In this document: piece by piece, positions 15,538-23,837 of the stretch
Layout of the letters: each line of letters opens with the position of its first letter
Position numbering within the stretch: position 1 is the first letter of the stretch
Origin: UBA668 sp039796575
GTDB lineage: Bacteria > Actinomycetota > Acidimicrobiia > Acidimicrobiales > Ilumatobacteraceae
Assembly: GCA_039796575.1 (NCBI GenBank)
Contig: JBDKJP010000101.1
Coordinates: forward strand, 8,384 to 72,383
Direction of reading: 5' to 3'
Length of the DNA: 64,000 nucleotides
Notes under the pieces: generated by a model
The model's database searches: none
Seen by the model: the letters and a program-made list of their open reading frames with translations, nothing else
What the model was told of the DNA's origin: nothing
Made by a program: the position numbers and the translations under genes

Positions 15538-15542
15538 GTCGG

Positions 15543-16223
15543 TCAGGACCCGAGTGAGGTGGCGACGACGGCGTCGGTGAGTCGCTTGAAGCAGCGTCGA
15601 CCGTTGAGGCGCGACAGCACGGCGACCTCGAGGTCGTCGGCCACGAGCGCGCGGTCGGGGCCCGACAGCGCGGCGGCGGCGGTCTGCAGTGCGACGTCGA
15701 GCGACTGGTCGTCGGCGTAGCGCTCGTTCATCCGCGACGAGATGGCCTCGGCGTCACCGCCGAGCACGCTGAAGCGGCGCTCGTCGACCACCGTGCCGTC
15801 GTAGAGGATGTGGAACAGCTGATCGTCGTCACCGCGCACGCCGACCTCGGCGACGAGGATCTCGACCTCCATCGGCTTCATCTCGTGGGTGAAGATCTGA
15901 CCGAGGATCTGCGCGTAGTTGTTGGCGAGGCTGCGCGCATCGACGTCGTCGCGGCTGTACTGGAAGCCCTTCAGGTCGGCGGCACGCACCCCGGCGACGC
16001 GGAGCTGATCGAACTCGTTGTACTTGCCGACACCGGCGAACGCGATGCGGTCGTAGATCTCGCTGATCTTGCGCAGCGTGTTGCTGGGGTTCTCGGCCAC
16101 GAGCGCGATGCCGTCGGCGTAACGGACGGCCACCAGTGCCCTGCCGCGTGCGATGCCCTTGCGCGCGTAGTCGGCGCGGTCCTTCATGACCTGTTCGGGG
16201 GCGACGTAGAACGGCATGCTCAT
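15543..16223 (-). CDS. prcA: Proteasome alpha subunit
   Basis: The product has 226 residues and the alpha-type N-terminus FYVAPEQVMKDRADYARKG, which builds the gate of the 20S particle. It then has YADGIALVAENPSNTLRKI and a KYNEFDQLR segment usual in actinobacterial PrcA. It lacks the N-terminal catalytic threonine, as expected. It overlaps prcB by four bases (ATGA). Seven alpha subunits cap each side of the core and bind the Arc ATPase through its C-terminal tail. Confidence 0.95.
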   Translation of the reverse strand: MSMPFYVAPEQVMKDRADYARKGIARGRALVAVRYADGIALVAENPSNTLRKISEIYDRIAFAGVGKYNEFDQLRVAGVRAADLKGFQYSRDDVDARSLANNYAQILGQIFTHEMKPMEVEILVAEVGVRGDDDQLFHILYDGTVVDERRFSVLGGDAEAISSRMNERYADDQSLDVALQTAAAALSGPDRALVADDLEVAVLSRLNGRRCFKRLTDAVVATSLGS

Positions 16224-16999
16224 CGTGCACGCACCTCGTCGGCGATGGACGTGAACACGCCGGCCAGCTCGGTGTCGTCGAGGCGCTGCCAGCCGTCGGC
16301 GGTGATGGTGGCCACCACGGGGTAGATGCCGCGCAGCGCGTCGGGGCCGCCCGTGGCCGAGTCGGCGTCGGCGGCCTCCCACAGGCCACGGCACGCGAGC
16401 GCCACGGCGTCGGCGCGGGTGAGGCTGTCGCGCCAGCCGATCTTGATGACGGTGCCGGCGTGCAGCATGCCCGAGCCGGTGGCCACGTAGTCGTGCTCCT
16501 CGTAGCGGCCGCCGGTGACGTCGTAGGTGAACAGCCGACCGTTGGATCGGCGAAGGTCGTAGCCGGCGAAGATCGGCACGACCACCATGCCCTGCATCGC
16601 TGCGGGGAGGTTGCTGCGCACCATCATCGACAGCTGGTTGGCCTTGCCCTCGAGGCTGAGGGCCGAACCCTCCACCTTCTCGTAGTGCTCGAGCTGCAGC
16701 TGGAACAGCTTGATCATCTCCATCGCCGGACCGGCGGCACCGGCGATGGCCACGCCGCTGTGCTGGTCGGCCTGCACCACCTTCTCCATGCCGCGGTGGC
16801 TGATGAGGTTGCCGCTGGTGGCGCGGCGGTCGCCGGCCATCACGACGCCGTCGGCGAAGCGCAGGGCGACGCACGTGGTGGCGTGCGGCACGTTCACCTC
16901 ACCGGCTGCGTCGAACGTGGGCGCGAGGCCGACGCGCTTGAGCAGCTCGGGGAAGCTGGAGCCCGGATCGGTACCGATCGAGAAGAGGGGCATCGACAT
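16220..16999 (-). CDS. prcB: Proteasome beta subunit (catalytic)
   Basis: The 259-residue precursor has a propeptide of about 42 residues, ending in VPHA. The mature N-terminus TTCVALRFADGVVMAGDRR carries the nucleophilic Thr. The GNLISHRGMEKV strand and a GSGMLHAG turn complete the active site. After autoprocessing it gives the peptidase activity of the 20S core. The start ATG 16999 lies five bases after the pup stop. A second in-frame ATG two codons downstream is possible. Confidence 0.95.
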   Translation of the reverse strand: MSMPLFSIGTDPGSSFPELLKRVGLAPTFDAAGEVNVPHATTCVALRFADGVVMAGDRRATSGNLISHRGMEKVVQADQHSGVAIAGAAGPAMEMIKLFQLQLEHYEKVEGSALSLEGKANQLSMMVRSNLPAAMQGMVVVPIFAGYDLRRSNGRLFTYDVTGGRYEEHDYVATGSGMLHAGTVIKIGWRDSLTRADAVALACRGLWEAADADSATGGPDALRGIYPVVATITADGWQRLDDTELAGVFTSIADEVRAR

Positions 17000-17004
17000 G
17001 ATGG

Positions 17005-17199
17005 TTACTGGCCACCCTTTTGGACGTACGACTTCACGAAGTCCTCGGCGTTGGTCTCGAGCACCTCGTCGATCTCGTCGAGGAGGTCGTCGAGCTCCGC
17101 CTTCAGCTTGTCGCCGCTCTCGGTGACAGGCGGGGCGGCCTCGACCGCTTCCTCGGTGCGACTCGGTGCGGGTTTCTGCTTCTGCGTGCGCTCGGCCAT
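17005..17199 (-). CDS. pup: Prokaryotic ubiquitin-like protein Pup
   Basis: The product is 64 residues, the usual Pup length. A disordered N-terminal half is followed by the helix LKAELDDLLDEIDEVLETN, which binds the coiled coil of Arc. The C-terminus is SYVQKGGQ. The terminal Gln shows that Pup is made in the inactive form and must be deamidated to Glu by Dop before ligation by PafA. AGGAG stands before the ATG. It is placed between dop and prcB as in mycobacteria. Confidence 0.97.
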   Translation of the reverse strand: MAERTQKQKPAPSRTEEAVEAAPPVTESGDKLKAELDDLLDEIDEVLETNAEDFVKSYVQKGGQ

Positions 17200-17211
17200 G
17201 GTGCTCCTGAC

Positions 17212-18696
17212 TCAGGCCCCCAGCTTCGCCAGCAGCTCGGCCGGGGTGTTGCTCTCGTCGATCAACCTTTGCACGGATTCTGCCGTGCCGCGCAACGGTT
17301 CCATCATCGGCACGCGACGCAACGGGTCGCGGCCGACGTCGAAGACCATGCTGTCCCAGTTGGCCGCCACCACGTCGTCGGGCCACTTGGCGAGGCATCG
17401 ACCGCGGAAGTAGGCGCGCGTGGTGGTGGGTGGCGTGGTGGTGGCGACGGCGACGTCGGCGGGGTCGACGAGGGTGTCGAGCCCGACGCGCAGTGCGAGG
17501 CAGCGGTCGGCGCGCAGGTCGTGGTACTGCAGGTCGAGGGCCTTCAGGCGGGCGTCGTCGGGTGCGGCGCCGTGGCGGTCGGCGTAGCCCTGCACCACCC
17601 TGCGCTTCGCCACCCAGTCGACCTGGTGGGCCACGGAGTCGGGGTCGCGTTCGAGCCCGGCGAGCACGTCGTGCCACAGCGTGAGCACCTCGCGGCCGAC
17701 CTCCTCGCCCACCGCGGACAGACCGTGGGTGCGCTCGTACTTCTGTGCCCGTTCGAGCAGCTGCCACTGGATCTCGAGCGCCGTGGCGCGCTGACCGTTG
17801 CGCAGCAGGACGGTGCGCCGCAACGACGGGTCGTGGCTCACCTGGCGGATGGCGGCGACCGGGTTGGCCAGCGCGAGGTCGTCGCCGATGGCGTCGTCCT
17901 CGATCATCGCCAGCACCAGCGCCGTGGCCCCGACCTTGAGCAGCGTGGCGGTCTCGCTCATGTTGGCGTCGCCGACGATGACGTGGAGCCGCCGATACTT
18001 GTTGGGGTCGCAGTGCGGCTCGTCGCGGGTGTTGACGATGGGCCGCTTCAGCGTGGTCTCGAGGCCCACTTCCTCCTCGAAGAAGTCGGCACGCTGGCTG
18101 AGTTGGAACGGCACGTCGGCGGCGGTGACACCCGGCAGCTCGCAGCCCACCTTGCCGGCACCGACCACGATCTGGCGGGTGACGAAGTGCGGTGTGATCT
18201 GGTGCACGATGCGCCCGAACGGCACCTCGCGAGCGACGAGGTAGTTCTCGTGGCAGCCGTAGCTGTTGCCCTTCCCGTCGCTGTTGTTCTTGTGGCAGAG
18301 GATCTCGGCACCGTCGGGCAGCAGCGCGGTGGCGGCCTTCATGCTGGCGCGCACGATCTCCTCGGCCGCACGATCGAACAGCAACGCGTCGCGGGCGGTG
18401 AGGCATTCGGGGGTGCTGATCTCGGGGTGTGCGTGGTCGACGTAGTAGCGGGCGCCGTTGGTGAGCACCGCGTTCACGAGGTGCGTCTCGACCTCCGCAC
18501 CCAGCAGATCGTCGACGCTGAACCCGCGCGCGTCGGAGCCGGGGTGCTCGTCCTCGAGGTCGAACGCCACCTTGCGCTGGTGCGCGGAGAGGTAGGCGTT
18601 GATGAGCAGCGAGCTGGCGGTGACCGGGTTGCTGTCGGCGCCGCGCACGAGGATGCCGTACTCGGTCTCGATGCCGCACACCTTCGGGATCGCCAT
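17212..18696 (-). CDS. dop: Pup deamidase/depupylase Dop
   Basis: The 494-residue product has the Dop N-terminus MAIPKVCGIETEYGILVRGAD. A loop of about 40 residues (SDARGFSVDDLLGAEVETH region), absent from PafA, is the Dop loop. The shared CHKNNSDGKGNSYGCHENYL core binds ATP and Pup. It deamidates the C-terminal Gln of Pup and also removes Pup from substrates. TAGGGT lies 6 bases before the ATG, so dop heads the dop-pup-prcB-prcA-pxpABC unit. It stops 12 bases before pup starts. Confidence 0.95.
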   Translation of the reverse strand: MAIPKVCGIETEYGILVRGADSNPVTASSLLINAYLSAHQRKVAFDLEDEHPGSDARGFSVDDLLGAEVETHLVNAVLTNGARYYVDHAHPEISTPECLTARDALLFDRAAEEIVRASMKAATALLPDGAEILCHKNNSDGKGNSYGCHENYLVAREVPFGRIVHQITPHFVTRQIVVGAGKVGCELPGVTAADVPFQLSQRADFFEEEVGLETTLKRPIVNTRDEPHCDPNKYRRLHVIVGDANMSETATLLKVGATALVLAMIEDDAIGDDLALANPVAAIRQVSHDPSLRRTVLLRNGQRATALEIQWQLLERAQKYERTHGLSAVGEEVGREVLTLWHDVLAGLERDPDSVAHQVDWVAKRRVVQGYADRHGAAPDDARLKALDLQYHDLRADRCLALRVGLDTLVDPADVAVATTTPPTTTRAYFRGRCLAKWPDDVVAANWDSMVFDVGRDPLRRVPMMEPLRGTAESVQRLIDESNTPAELLAKLGA

Positions 18697-18702
18697 GGCC
18701 GC

Positions 18703-18708
18703 ACCCTA
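18703..18708 (-). promoter_or_regulatory. Candidate leaderless -10 element (TAGGGT) of the dop-led operon
   Basis: TAGGGT (minus strand) lies 6 bases before ATG 18696. It is the only promoter-like hexamer seen ahead of dop, pup, prcB, prcA and pxpABC. Confidence 0.5.
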
Positions 18709-18719
18709 ACGCCGGTCGG

Positions 18720-20684
18720 TCATTCCGTGAACAGTTGTTGTGCGGCGGCCCAGGTGTCGTCGACGAGGTCCCAACCGGCCGAGTTCGTCTCCTCGTAGTG
18801 GTCCTCCGGCTCGCCGAGCTCGCGGCCGAGCGCCTGGCCGTAACGGCACACCGCGATGAGCGCAGCCTCATCGGCGGGGGGCGCGGCGGGCGGTGCCTCG
18901 GTGAGCGCGCGGCACGTGGGGCCGGCCACCGCGTCGGGGGTGACGAGCAGCCCCTTCGCGAACAGCGACGCGCACGTGACCCCTCCCCCGGCGGGCATCA
19001 CCAGGTCGAGGCACTTCAGGCGCACCTCCTCGATGGGCGTCCAGTAGCCGAGCTCGTCACCACCGAGCCCGACGGTGAACGTGATGGGCGTCGGGCTCAG
19101 GTCGAGCAGTGCTCCGGGCACCACGTAGTCGGCACCGGTGGCGTGGAGGTCGGGGAACTCGAAGTACGCGGCCGTGTTCGCGACGAAGTCGTCGGGCAGC
19201 CCGATCACGAGCTCGGGCGGGAGCTCGCCGGGCATGAACAGGAATCCGACGTCGCCGAGGCGCACCCACGTGAGCCGTGTCCTCAGCACGTCGCCGACGC
19301 GGATCTGGCTCTCGATGAGCGGCGTGAGCACCGGGTCGTCCTCCAGGGCGCCGGCGTCGTCGGTGCAGTTCGTGTCGGTGAACGGCTTGCCGGTGCACGT
19401 GTACGCCACCGGCACCTGCCAGCCGAGGTCGCCGTCGGCCAGGAGCACGCGGAAGCCGATGTTGGTGAGGCGCGTGTAGAACTCCTGGCGCTTCCACTCG
19501 ATGGCATCGACCGTCACGGGCGTGGCGTCGTCGAGCAGGGCGACGACGGCGGCGGTCAGCTGCTCGCCAACAGCGCGGGTGCGGGCGAGGTTGCGGTCGC
19601 GCAGGTCGGCGGCACCGTCGACCGGAGCGGAACCGGCGGGTGCGGTGACCCCGTCGCCGACCGGGTGCTGCTCGTCGACCGCCCACACGTCGGCCCGGCC
19701 CGGGCCGATCTGGCTGCCGAGCGCGCCGTTGAAGTACAGCACCTCGCCGCCGATGTGCGACTGGAGCTGCTCGCGCAGCACGCCCGGGTAGTCGGCCGTG
19801 AAGTAGCGGCCCTCGGCGCTGCAGTCGTCGGCCGCCCAGCCCTTCTGGGCGCACTCGGCGCTGAAGTCACCCGGCGGGGTCCAGCCGAGCGTGGTCTCGG
19901 GGTGGTTGGCCCACTGCACGACGGTGGCGATGGTGCGGTCGTCGGCCACCGCGGCGACGCGCAGCACGTTGAGGCGCGGGTCGACGATGAGTGGGTCGCG
20001 CTGGTCGCTCTGGCCGAAGCGGTGCTCGCCGGTGGCAGCGGTGAGCGTCACCTCCTGCAGTCCGTTGGCGACGGCGTCGGCCACCGCACCGGCGGTCTGG
20101 TCGGCCATCATCTCGTACCAGTCGTCGTTGATGCTGAACGCGCTGTCGGGCCCGTGGTGGTCGTGCGTGGCGCTGATGACGATCTCGGCGGCCGCCAGTT
20201 CGGCGGGCAGCTGTTCGCGGATGCGGCGCTCGATCTCGTCCTGGTCGGCCGCGAACAGCATGTACAGGTCGGCCGTCACCATGATGACGGTGCGGTCGCC
20301 GAGCTGGAGCACGAGCGCCGTGGTGCGCAGGTCGTCGTGCACCCACGAGCCGTCGCCTTCGCCGTTGCCGACGTCGACCACGCCCTGGTCCCAGGTGGGC
20401 ACGAACACGCCGATGTCGGTGGGGTCGGTGGGCGTGATCCATCCCGGCACGTCGTTGAGGTAGGTGCGCTCGTCGTTCACGGTGGGCAGCACGCTGCGGC
20501 TGGCGGCTGCGCCGAGCAGCACGGGCGCGGCGGCCGCCGTGGTCTCGGGCGCGGGCGTCGAGTCGCCCGTCGTGGTCTCCGGCGCGACCGCCTCGGTGGT
20601 GTCGGCCGCTCCCCCGCCGTTGTCGTTCGAGCAGGCCAGCAACGTCATCGACGCGACCAACGTCGCGATGATCGACTTCCTCAT
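18720..20684 (-). CDS. Secreted lipoprotein related to neutral/alkaline ceramidases
   Basis: The 654-residue protein begins with a lipoprotein signal (MRKSIIATLVASMTLLAC) and then a Thr/Ala/Pro-rich linker to about residue 55. The folded part has TVIMVTADLYMLF and EIVISATHDHHGPDS. These resemble the N-terminal zinc-binding region of neutral ceramidases (THTHS-type motif) and related pfam04734 proteins. LYFNGALGSQIGP replaces the region that bears the catalytic Ser in true ceramidases, so activity on ceramide is doubtful. The C-terminal half has several Cys (CTGKPFTDTNC), consistent with an extracellytoplasmic location. ATG 20684 follows AAGGGGAC. Placement next to dop may be incidental. Confidence 0.6.
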   Translation of the reverse strand: MRKSIIATLVASMTLLACSNDNGGGAADTTEAVAPETTTGDSTPAPETTAAAAPVLLGAAASRSVLPTVNDERTYLNDVPGWITPTDPTDIGVFVPTWDQGVVDVGNGEGDGSWVHDDLRTTALVLQLGDRTVIMVTADLYMLFAADQDEIERRIREQLPAELAAAEIVISATHDHHGPDSAFSINDDWYEMMADQTAGAVADAVANGLQEVTLTAATGEHRFGQSDQRDPLIVDPRLNVLRVAAVADDRTIATVVQWANHPETTLGWTPPGDFSAECAQKGWAADDCSAEGRYFTADYPGVLREQLQSHIGGEVLYFNGALGSQIGPGRADVWAVDEQHPVGDGVTAPAGSAPVDGAADLRDRNLARTRAVGEQLTAAVVALLDDATPVTVDAIEWKRQEFYTRLTNIGFRVLLADGDLGWQVPVAYTCTGKPFTDTNCTDDAGALEDDPVLTPLIESQIRVGDVLRTRLTWVRLGDVGFLFMPGELPPELVIGLPDDFVANTAAYFEFPDLHATGADYVVPGALLDLSPTPITFTVGLGGDELGYWTPIEEVRLKCLDLVMPAGGGVTCASLFAKGLLVTPDAVAGPTCRALTEAPPAAPPADEAALIAVCRYGQALGRELGEPEDHYEETNSAGWDLVDDTWAAAQQLFTE

Positions 20685-20707
20685 GATGTGTCCCCTTCCC
20701 CGTGCCG

Positions 20708-20713
20708 ACAGTA
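20708..20713 (-). promoter_or_regulatory. Candidate -10 element (TACTGT) for the ceramidase-like gene
   Basis: TACTGT (minus strand) lies 23 bases before ATG 20684. This leaves a short leader containing the AAGGGGAC ribosome binding site. Confidence 0.35.
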
Positions 20714-20748
20714 GCGAGCGCCGACGGGCGGTGAGCGAGACTGACGCC

Positions 20749-21630
20749 ATGACCGACTGGCAGGCCATCACCCGTCGCAACGCTCGCTCCGTGCAGACCA
20801 CCATCGGCTGGATCTTCTGGGACCCCGGTGCCAAGCGGCGGTACGAGGCGCTCGGGCTGCCCGAGCAGTTCGCCGGCCCGCTGGGCTACATGGCGGCGCG
20901 CTGTGCGCCGTTGGCGGGCGCGGGTCCCGAGGCCGTGATCGCCGCATTCGGGTCGATCAACCCCACCGCGATCCGTGGTGCGTTCGGTCTGCTCGGCACG
21001 CCCGAGCGCTTCCGCGAGTGCTGGGAGGCGCGCGACGAGGCCGTCGTGGCGGGGCTGCGCGACCACGCGCCCGACATCGTCGATCCGTTGTGCGAGCTCG
21101 GTCCGTTGCTGTGGCCAGTCGTCGAGCAGCTGCCGCTCGTCGGTCGTACCTTCTTCGGCGCCCACCTGTCGATGGCACGCAGCGAGGACCCCCTGCTCGC
21201 CGGTTGGCACGCGGTGAACTGCCTGCGCGAGTGGCGTGGCGACACGCACTGGGCGCTCGTGGTGGCCGCCGGCCTCACCCATGCCGAGGCGAGCATCCTC
21301 CACAACGCGTGGCTCGGCTACGAGGCCGACTGGATCCCGAAGAGCCGTGGCACCACCGATGCGGACCTGGCCGCGGGCTGGGCGTCACTGCGGGCTCGTG
21401 GCCTGGCCGACGGCGACACGGTGAACGGCGACGGCCTCGCGCTGCGCCGACGCATCGAGGACGACACCGACCGGCTCACCACCCTGCCGTGGGAGCTGCT
21501 CGGCGAGGAGCGTTCGATGTGGTTCGCCGAGTCGTTCGAGCCGCCGTGCGAGTTGCTGCTGCACCGTGTGGACGTGACCGCCGGCCCGAACTACCAACCC
21601 GCCAGCCGCCTCCACGACCACCCCGCCTGA
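20749..21630 (+). CDS. SCO6745-family protein, function unknown
   Basis: The product is 293 residues. The FWDPGAKRRYEALGL start and the LGYMAARCAPLAGAGPEAV segment match the helical SCO6745 family that is common in actinobacteria. AFGSINPTAIRGAFG and the LREWRGDTHWALVVAAGL segment follow, also typical. No enzymatic motif is known for the family. ATG 20749 was chosen over an upstream in-frame GTG (20731) because homology-like sequence begins at the Met. It is divergent from the ceramidase-like gene and converges on arc, from which a conserved hairpin separates it. Confidence 0.75.
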   Translation: MTDWQAITRRNARSVQTTIGWIFWDPGAKRRYEALGLPEQFAGPLGYMAARCAPLAGAGPEAVIAAFGSINPTAIRGAFGLLGTPERFRECWEARDEAVVAGLRDHAPDIVDPLCELGPLLWPVVEQLPLVGRTFFGAHLSMARSEDPLLAGWHAVNCLREWRGDTHWALVVAAGLTHAEASILHNAWLGYEADWIPKSRGTTDADLAAGWASLRARGLADGDTVNGDGLALRRRIEDDTDRLTTLPWELLGEERSMWFAESFEPPCELLLHRVDVTAGPNYQPASRLHDHPA

Positions 21631-21635
21631 CTCGT

Positions 21636-21676
21636 TGGGTGCTTTCGTCCGGCCCAGGGCCGCACGAAAGCACCCA
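21636..21676. repeat. GCTTTCGTGC-type hairpin, copy 1 (bidirectional terminator candidate)
   Basis: Two 18-base arms (21636-21653 and 21659-21676) pair with one mismatch around a 5-base loop. The right arm reads GCCGCACGAAAGCACCCA. It fills the gap between the convergent SCO6745-family gene and arc. The arms are nearly identical to those at 45857 and 55909. Confidence 0.85.
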
Positions 21677-21686
21677 TCCGAAGACG

Positions 21687-23402
21687 TCAGAGGTACTGGC
21701 CGGTGGCGACGCGTTCGATGGCGCGGCCGCCTTCGCGGTCGGTCTGCTCGCGGCCCTTCACGAGCGTGCGGATGAACACGATGCGCTCGCCCTTCTTGCC
21801 CGAGATCTTTGCCCAGTCGTCGGGGTTCGTGGTGTTCGGCAGGTCCTCGTGCTCCTTGTACTCCTGCTTGATGGAGTCGAGCAGGTCCTGCAGGCACACG
21901 CCCCTGGCACCACCGGCGATGACGCGCTTGATGGCGAGCTTCTTCGCGCGCCGCACGATGTTCTCGATCATCGCGCCCGACGAGAAGTCCTTGTAGTAGA
22001 GGATCTCCTTGTCGCCGTTCTGGTACGTGACCTCGAGGAACTGGTTCGCCTCGTCGGAGCGGTACATCTCGGCCACGGTGGTGCGGATCATCGTGGGGAT
22101 GTCGGCACCGGCGGCGATGGGGATCTCGTCGGTGAGGTAGCGGGCGAAGATCTGCTCGGCCGCGGCCTCGCTGGGGCGCTCGATCTTGATCTTCACGTCG
22201 AGACGACCGGGTCGCAGGATGGCCGGATCGATGAGGTCTTCGCGGTTGGTGGCACCGATGACGATGACGTTGCGCAGACCTTCCACACCGTCGATCTCGG
22301 CCAGCAGCTGCGGCACGATGGTGCTCTCCATGTCGCTGCTGATGCCCGAGCCGCGGGTGCGGAACATGGAGTCCATCTCGTCGAAGAACACGATGACCGG
22401 CCAGCCCTCCTCGCTCTTCTCACGCGCACGCTGGAACACGAGCCGGATCTGCCGCTCGGTCTCGCCGACGTACTTGTTGAGCAGCTCGGGACCCTTGATG
22501 TTGATGAAGTAGCTGCGGCCCTTCTCGCCGCCGGTCTTCTCGGCCACCTTCTTGGCGAGCGAGTTCGCGACGGCCTTGGCGATGAGGGTCTTGCCACATC
22601 CGGGCGGGCCGTAGAGCAGGATGCCCTTCGGGGCCGGCAGCTGGTGCTCGGCGAACAGGTCGCTGTACAGGAACGGCAGCTCCACCGCGTCGGCGATCTC
22701 CTCGATCTGCGTGTCGAGGCCACCGATGTCGGCGTAGCTGATGTCGGGCACCTCCTCCAGCAGGAGGTCCTCCACCTCGGGGCGGGGCAGCTTCTCGAGC
22801 AGCAGGTTGCTGCGCGGGTCGAGGCGCATCGTGTCGCCGCTGCGCAGGTGCACGCCGCGCAGCACGTCGGCCAGCTCGCACACCCGCTCCTCGTCGGCGC
22901 GGCCCACCACCAGGGCACGAACGCCGTCGTCCATGATCTCCTTGATCGTGACCACTTCACCGACGATCTCGGGGTGGCGGGCCTGCACCACGTTGAAGCT
23001 CTCGTTGAGCACCACCTCGGCACCACGGTCGAGCGTGTCGTGGTCGACGTCGGGGTGCAGGCTGACCCGCATCTTGCGACCGCTGGTGAGCACGTCGACC
23101 GTGCCGTCGTCGTTCTTGCCGACCACCACGCCGTAGGCGGCCGGCGGCTGGCTGAGCTTGTCGACCTCCTCGCGCAGCGCGGCGATGTGCTCGCGCGCTT
23201 CGCGGAGGGTGTAGCTGAGCTTCTCGTTCTGCGACACGGCGTGGGCCAACTGGCCCTTCGTCTCGAGCAGGCGCTCCTCGAGCTGACGTTGCCGCTTGGG
23301 GGCGTCGGCCAGCTTCCGACGGAGCTGCTCGATCTCCTCCTCCATCACGCTCACCTGCGCCTGGAGCACCGCTTCGGTCTCGTTCGCGTCACCGTCGCTC
23401 AT
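21687..23402 (-). CDS. arc: Proteasome-associated ATPase Arc/Mpa
   Basis: The 571-residue product has an N-terminal coiled coil (about 8-85) that binds Pup, then OB-fold regions to about 215, then one AAA+ domain. Walker A is GPPGCGKT at 265-272 and Walker B is IVFFDEMD near 337-344. An arginine-finger-like TRGSGISSDMEST segment follows. The C-terminus ends GQYL, with the penultimate Tyr needed for docking into the proteasome alpha ring. It unfolds pupylated proteins and feeds them to PrcAB. TAGGTT 6 bases before ATG gives it its own leaderless promoter, separate from dop. Confidence 0.97.
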   Translation of the reverse strand: MSDGDANETEAVLQAQVSVMEEEIEQLRRKLADAPKRQRQLEERLLETKGQLAHAVSQNEKLSYTLREAREHIAALREEVDKLSQPPAAYGVVVGKNDDGTVDVLTSGRKMRVSLHPDVDHDTLDRGAEVVLNESFNVVQARHPEIVGEVVTIKEIMDDGVRALVVGRADEERVCELADVLRGVHLRSGDTMRLDPRSNLLLEKLPRPEVEDLLLEEVPDISYADIGGLDTQIEEIADAVELPFLYSDLFAEHQLPAPKGILLYGPPGCGKTLIAKAVANSLAKKVAEKTGGEKGRSYFINIKGPELLNKYVGETERQIRLVFQRAREKSEEGWPVIVFFDEMDSMFRTRGSGISSDMESTIVPQLLAEIDGVEGLRNVIVIGATNREDLIDPAILRPGRLDVKIKIERPSEAAAEQIFARYLTDEIPIAAGADIPTMIRTTVAEMYRSDEANQFLEVTYQNGDKEILYYKDFSSGAMIENIVRRAKKLAIKRVIAGGARGVCLQDLLDSIKQEYKEHEDLPNTTNPDDWAKISGKKGERIVFIRTLVKGREQTDREGGRAIERVATGQYL

Positions 23403-23408
23403 GGCGGG

Positions 23409-23414
23409 AACCTA
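23409..23414 (-). promoter_or_regulatory. Candidate leaderless -10 element (TAGGTT) for arc
   Basis: TAGGTT (minus strand) is 6 bases before ATG 23402. Confidence 0.5.
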
Positions 23415-23472
23415 ACACCGGTGAGGAACGACCGTCATGCACAGAAACTACGTGTCCGCGGAGAGTGCTGTG

Positions 23473-23478
23473 TATGCT
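23473..23478 (+). promoter_or_regulatory. Candidate -10 element (TATGCT) for the ferredoxin gene
   Basis: TATGCT, preceded by TG two bases upstream (extended -10-like), lies about 38 bases before ATG 23517. The leader then contains AGGAGA. No convincing -35 is visible. Confidence 0.35.
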
Positions 23479-23516
23479 CCCTCTGTCTGACCCGCACCAC
23501 TAGGAGAGATGACGAA

Positions 23517-23762
23517 ATGAAGGTCTGGATCGATCAGGATCTGTGCACCGGTGACGGCCTCTGTGAGGAAATTGCACCCGACGTCTTCACCCTGCTCGAC
23601 GATGGCCTTGCCTACGTCAAGGAGGGCGACAAGGTGTACGCCACCGCCAAGGGCAACCCGCAGGGTGCCGACGGCATGGCCAACATCCCCGACAACCGCC
23701 TCGACGCGGTCATCGAGAGCGCCGAGGAGTGCCCCGGCGAGTGCATCTTCATCGAGCCCTGA
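23517..23762 (+). CDS. Small ferredoxin with CxxDxxC cluster motif
   Basis: The product is 81 residues. Cys10-x-x-Asp13-x-x-Cys16 in the sequence CTGDGLC is followed by Cys72-Pro in EECPGECIF. The second cysteine of a classical 4Fe-4S motif is therefore Asp, as in Pyrococcus furiosus ferredoxin. This gives either a [3Fe-4S] or an Asp-ligated [4Fe-4S] cluster. Such ferredoxins often serve cytochromes P450 or other oxygenases. AGGAGA precedes the start. A three-codon ATG-ACG-AAA-TGA begins 8 bases upstream, and its stop overlaps the real start, which may couple translation. Confidence 0.88.
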   Translation: MKVWIDQDLCTGDGLCEEIAPDVFTLLDDGLAYVKEGDKVYATAKGNPQGADGMANIPDNRLDAVIESAEECPGECIFIEP

Positions 23763-23785
23763 TCGCTCGCTGACACACGATCTGC

Positions 23786-23817
23786 ACGAAGGCGGCCCCG
23801 CGAGGGGCCGCCTTCGT
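23786..23817. terminator. GC-rich hairpin between convergent ferredoxin and trmI genes
   Basis: Two perfect 14-base arms (ACGAAGGCGGCCCC and its complement) enclose a GCGA tetraloop. It lies 23 bases past the ferredoxin stop and 20 bases before the trmI stop, so it can serve both strands. There is no T-run. Confidence 0.75.
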
Positions 23818-23837
23818 CGCGTCCGGAGCCGTGCGGC

